From: Actinomycetota bacterium
Lineage (GTDB): Bacteria > Actinomycetota > Actinomycetes > Actinomycetales > Microbacteriaceae
NCBI GenBank assembly: GCA_020161315.1
Contig: JAIUOH010000002.1
Location: 1-64,000 of the forward strand
Reading direction: 5' to 3'
DNA length: 64,000 nt
The notes beneath the pieces are model-generated. The model was not told the DNA's origin, did not search any database, and worked only from the letters and a program-made list of their open reading frames with translations. This document shows, piece by piece, positions 63,635-64,000 of this stretch (its first letter is position 1; each line of letters starts with the position of its first letter). The translations under genes were made by a program, and so were the position numbers.

Positions 63635-64000
63635 TTAGAGAATGCCGAGCTGGCGCAGTTCCTGGTGCAGGGTCGCCCCGTCGGGGCCATAGATCCAGGG
63701 CACCCCGCTGACGCTGCGCTGCAGGCGCGCCTTCGAACGGCCGCCGGCCAGCACAGCCTGGCCCACCGAGAGCTGACGGATCAGCACCGCCGCGACGTTC
63801 TCGGGGTGCGCGGTGGCGAAACGCTGGTAGAGCTCCTCGTCGTGCTGCCCGTCGTCGCCAACGAGCACCCACTTCACATCGGGAAACTCGCGCGCGAGGC
63901 GCGAGAGCTCACGCGTCTTATGCTCTTTGCCGCTGCGGAACCAGCGGTCGGTCGTTGGGCCCCAGTCGGTGAGCAGCAGCGACCCCATGGGGTAGAGGTT
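63635..64000 (-). CDS. App1-type phosphatidate phosphatase domain protein (DUF2183), 3' part
   Basis: The 122 codons present are the C-terminal end of a protein whose start lies beyond the right edge of the window; the reading frame is open through 64000 (NLYPMGSLLLTDWGPT), so the Met at 63988 is internal. Conserved App1 catalytic-domain pieces are LLLTDWGPT, FRSGKEHK, FPDVKWVLVGDDGQHDEELY and RQLSVGQAVLAGG; the DDGQHD aspartates belong to the HAD-like phosphatase site. The tail GVPWIYGPDGATLHQELRQL is typical. It is convergent with yceI. Confidence 0.82.
   Translation of the reverse strand, partial: NLYPMGSLLLTDWGPTTDRWFRSGKEHKTRELSRLAREFPDVKWVLVGDDGQHDEELYQRFATAHPENVAAVLIRQLSVGQAVLAGGRSKARLQRSVSGVPWIYGPDGATLHQELRQLGIL

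Overview
This 64 kb window is high-GC chromosomal DNA from an actinobacterium, most probably a member of the Microbacteriaceae; a Leucobacter-like genus is my guess, made from protein style only. Actinobacterial markers are PriA-type HisA, a ClgR regulator, DUF3046 upstream of recA, a homologue of the mycothiol-dependent reductase Rv2466c, the LexA box TCGAATATGTGTTCGA at recA, and many genes whose -10 box lies only 6-7 nt before the start codon (leaderless mRNAs). I saw no rRNA, tRNA, CRISPR array, prophage or insertion sequence.

Layout. 1-5.5 kb: branched-chain amino acid genes ilvD, ilvB, ilvN, ilvC. 5.6-8.5 kb: an SPFH/SHOCT protein, a double zinc-ribbon membrane protein and a small membrane protein, resembling the Bacillus YdjG/YdjI membrane-stress proteins. 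8.6-13 kb: small membrane proteins, serA and a SRPBCC protein. 13-20 kb: pnp, an M16 peptidase, dapB and an APC permease. 20.4-24 kb: thyA, a GlcD-type oxidoreductase, folA and a frameshifted nuclease pseudogene. 24-37.9 kb: dapA, rnj, murJ, ftsK, pgsA, cinA-like, clgR, DUF3046, recA, recX, miaB, miaA. 38-44.4 kb: GNAT, a PadR/HAAS-type pair, dapF, an RsmC-like methyltransferase, a DUF559 nuclease-like gene set between two related hairpin elements, and hflX. 44.5-49 kb: metE, a shorter MetE-core paralogue and metF, translationally coupled. 49-50.4 kb: lexA divergent from a LysM protein (ChiZ/YneA-like). 50.5-55.5 kb: hisC, an antisense VIT transporter, hisB, hisH, hisA/priA and an SseB-family gene. 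56.3-62.6 kb: group II truncated haemoglobin, MscS channel, pepN, Rv2466c-like protein, rpiB and a Nei-type glycosylase. 62.8-64 kb: YceI and the 3' part of an App1-type phosphatase that leaves the window.

From memory, much of the order (pnp-M16-dapB-thyA-folA-dapA-rnj-ftsK-pgsA-clgR-DUF3046-recA-recX-miaB-miaA-dapF-hflX-lexA-LysM and nei-rpiB-Rv2466c-pepN-glbO) parallels the Mycobacterium tuberculosis chromosome, so this is mostly conserved core. Functional links include DNA-damage response (recA, recX, lexA, LysM inhibitor, ftsK, glycosylase), lysine/diaminopimelate synthesis (dapA, dapB, dapF), folate and one-carbon metabolism (thyA, folA, metE, metF), RNA decay (pnp, rnj), and serine, histidine and branched-chain amino acid synthesis.

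The least explained material lies between genes: four palindromic elements of shared geometry (repeat period 18-19 bp, 17-nt centre), two of them flanking the DUF559 gene; hairpins overlapping stop codons; duplicated gene tails after ilvC and the APC permease; and a RecA-NDp/PafBC-type promoter motif in front of ftsK as well as recA.
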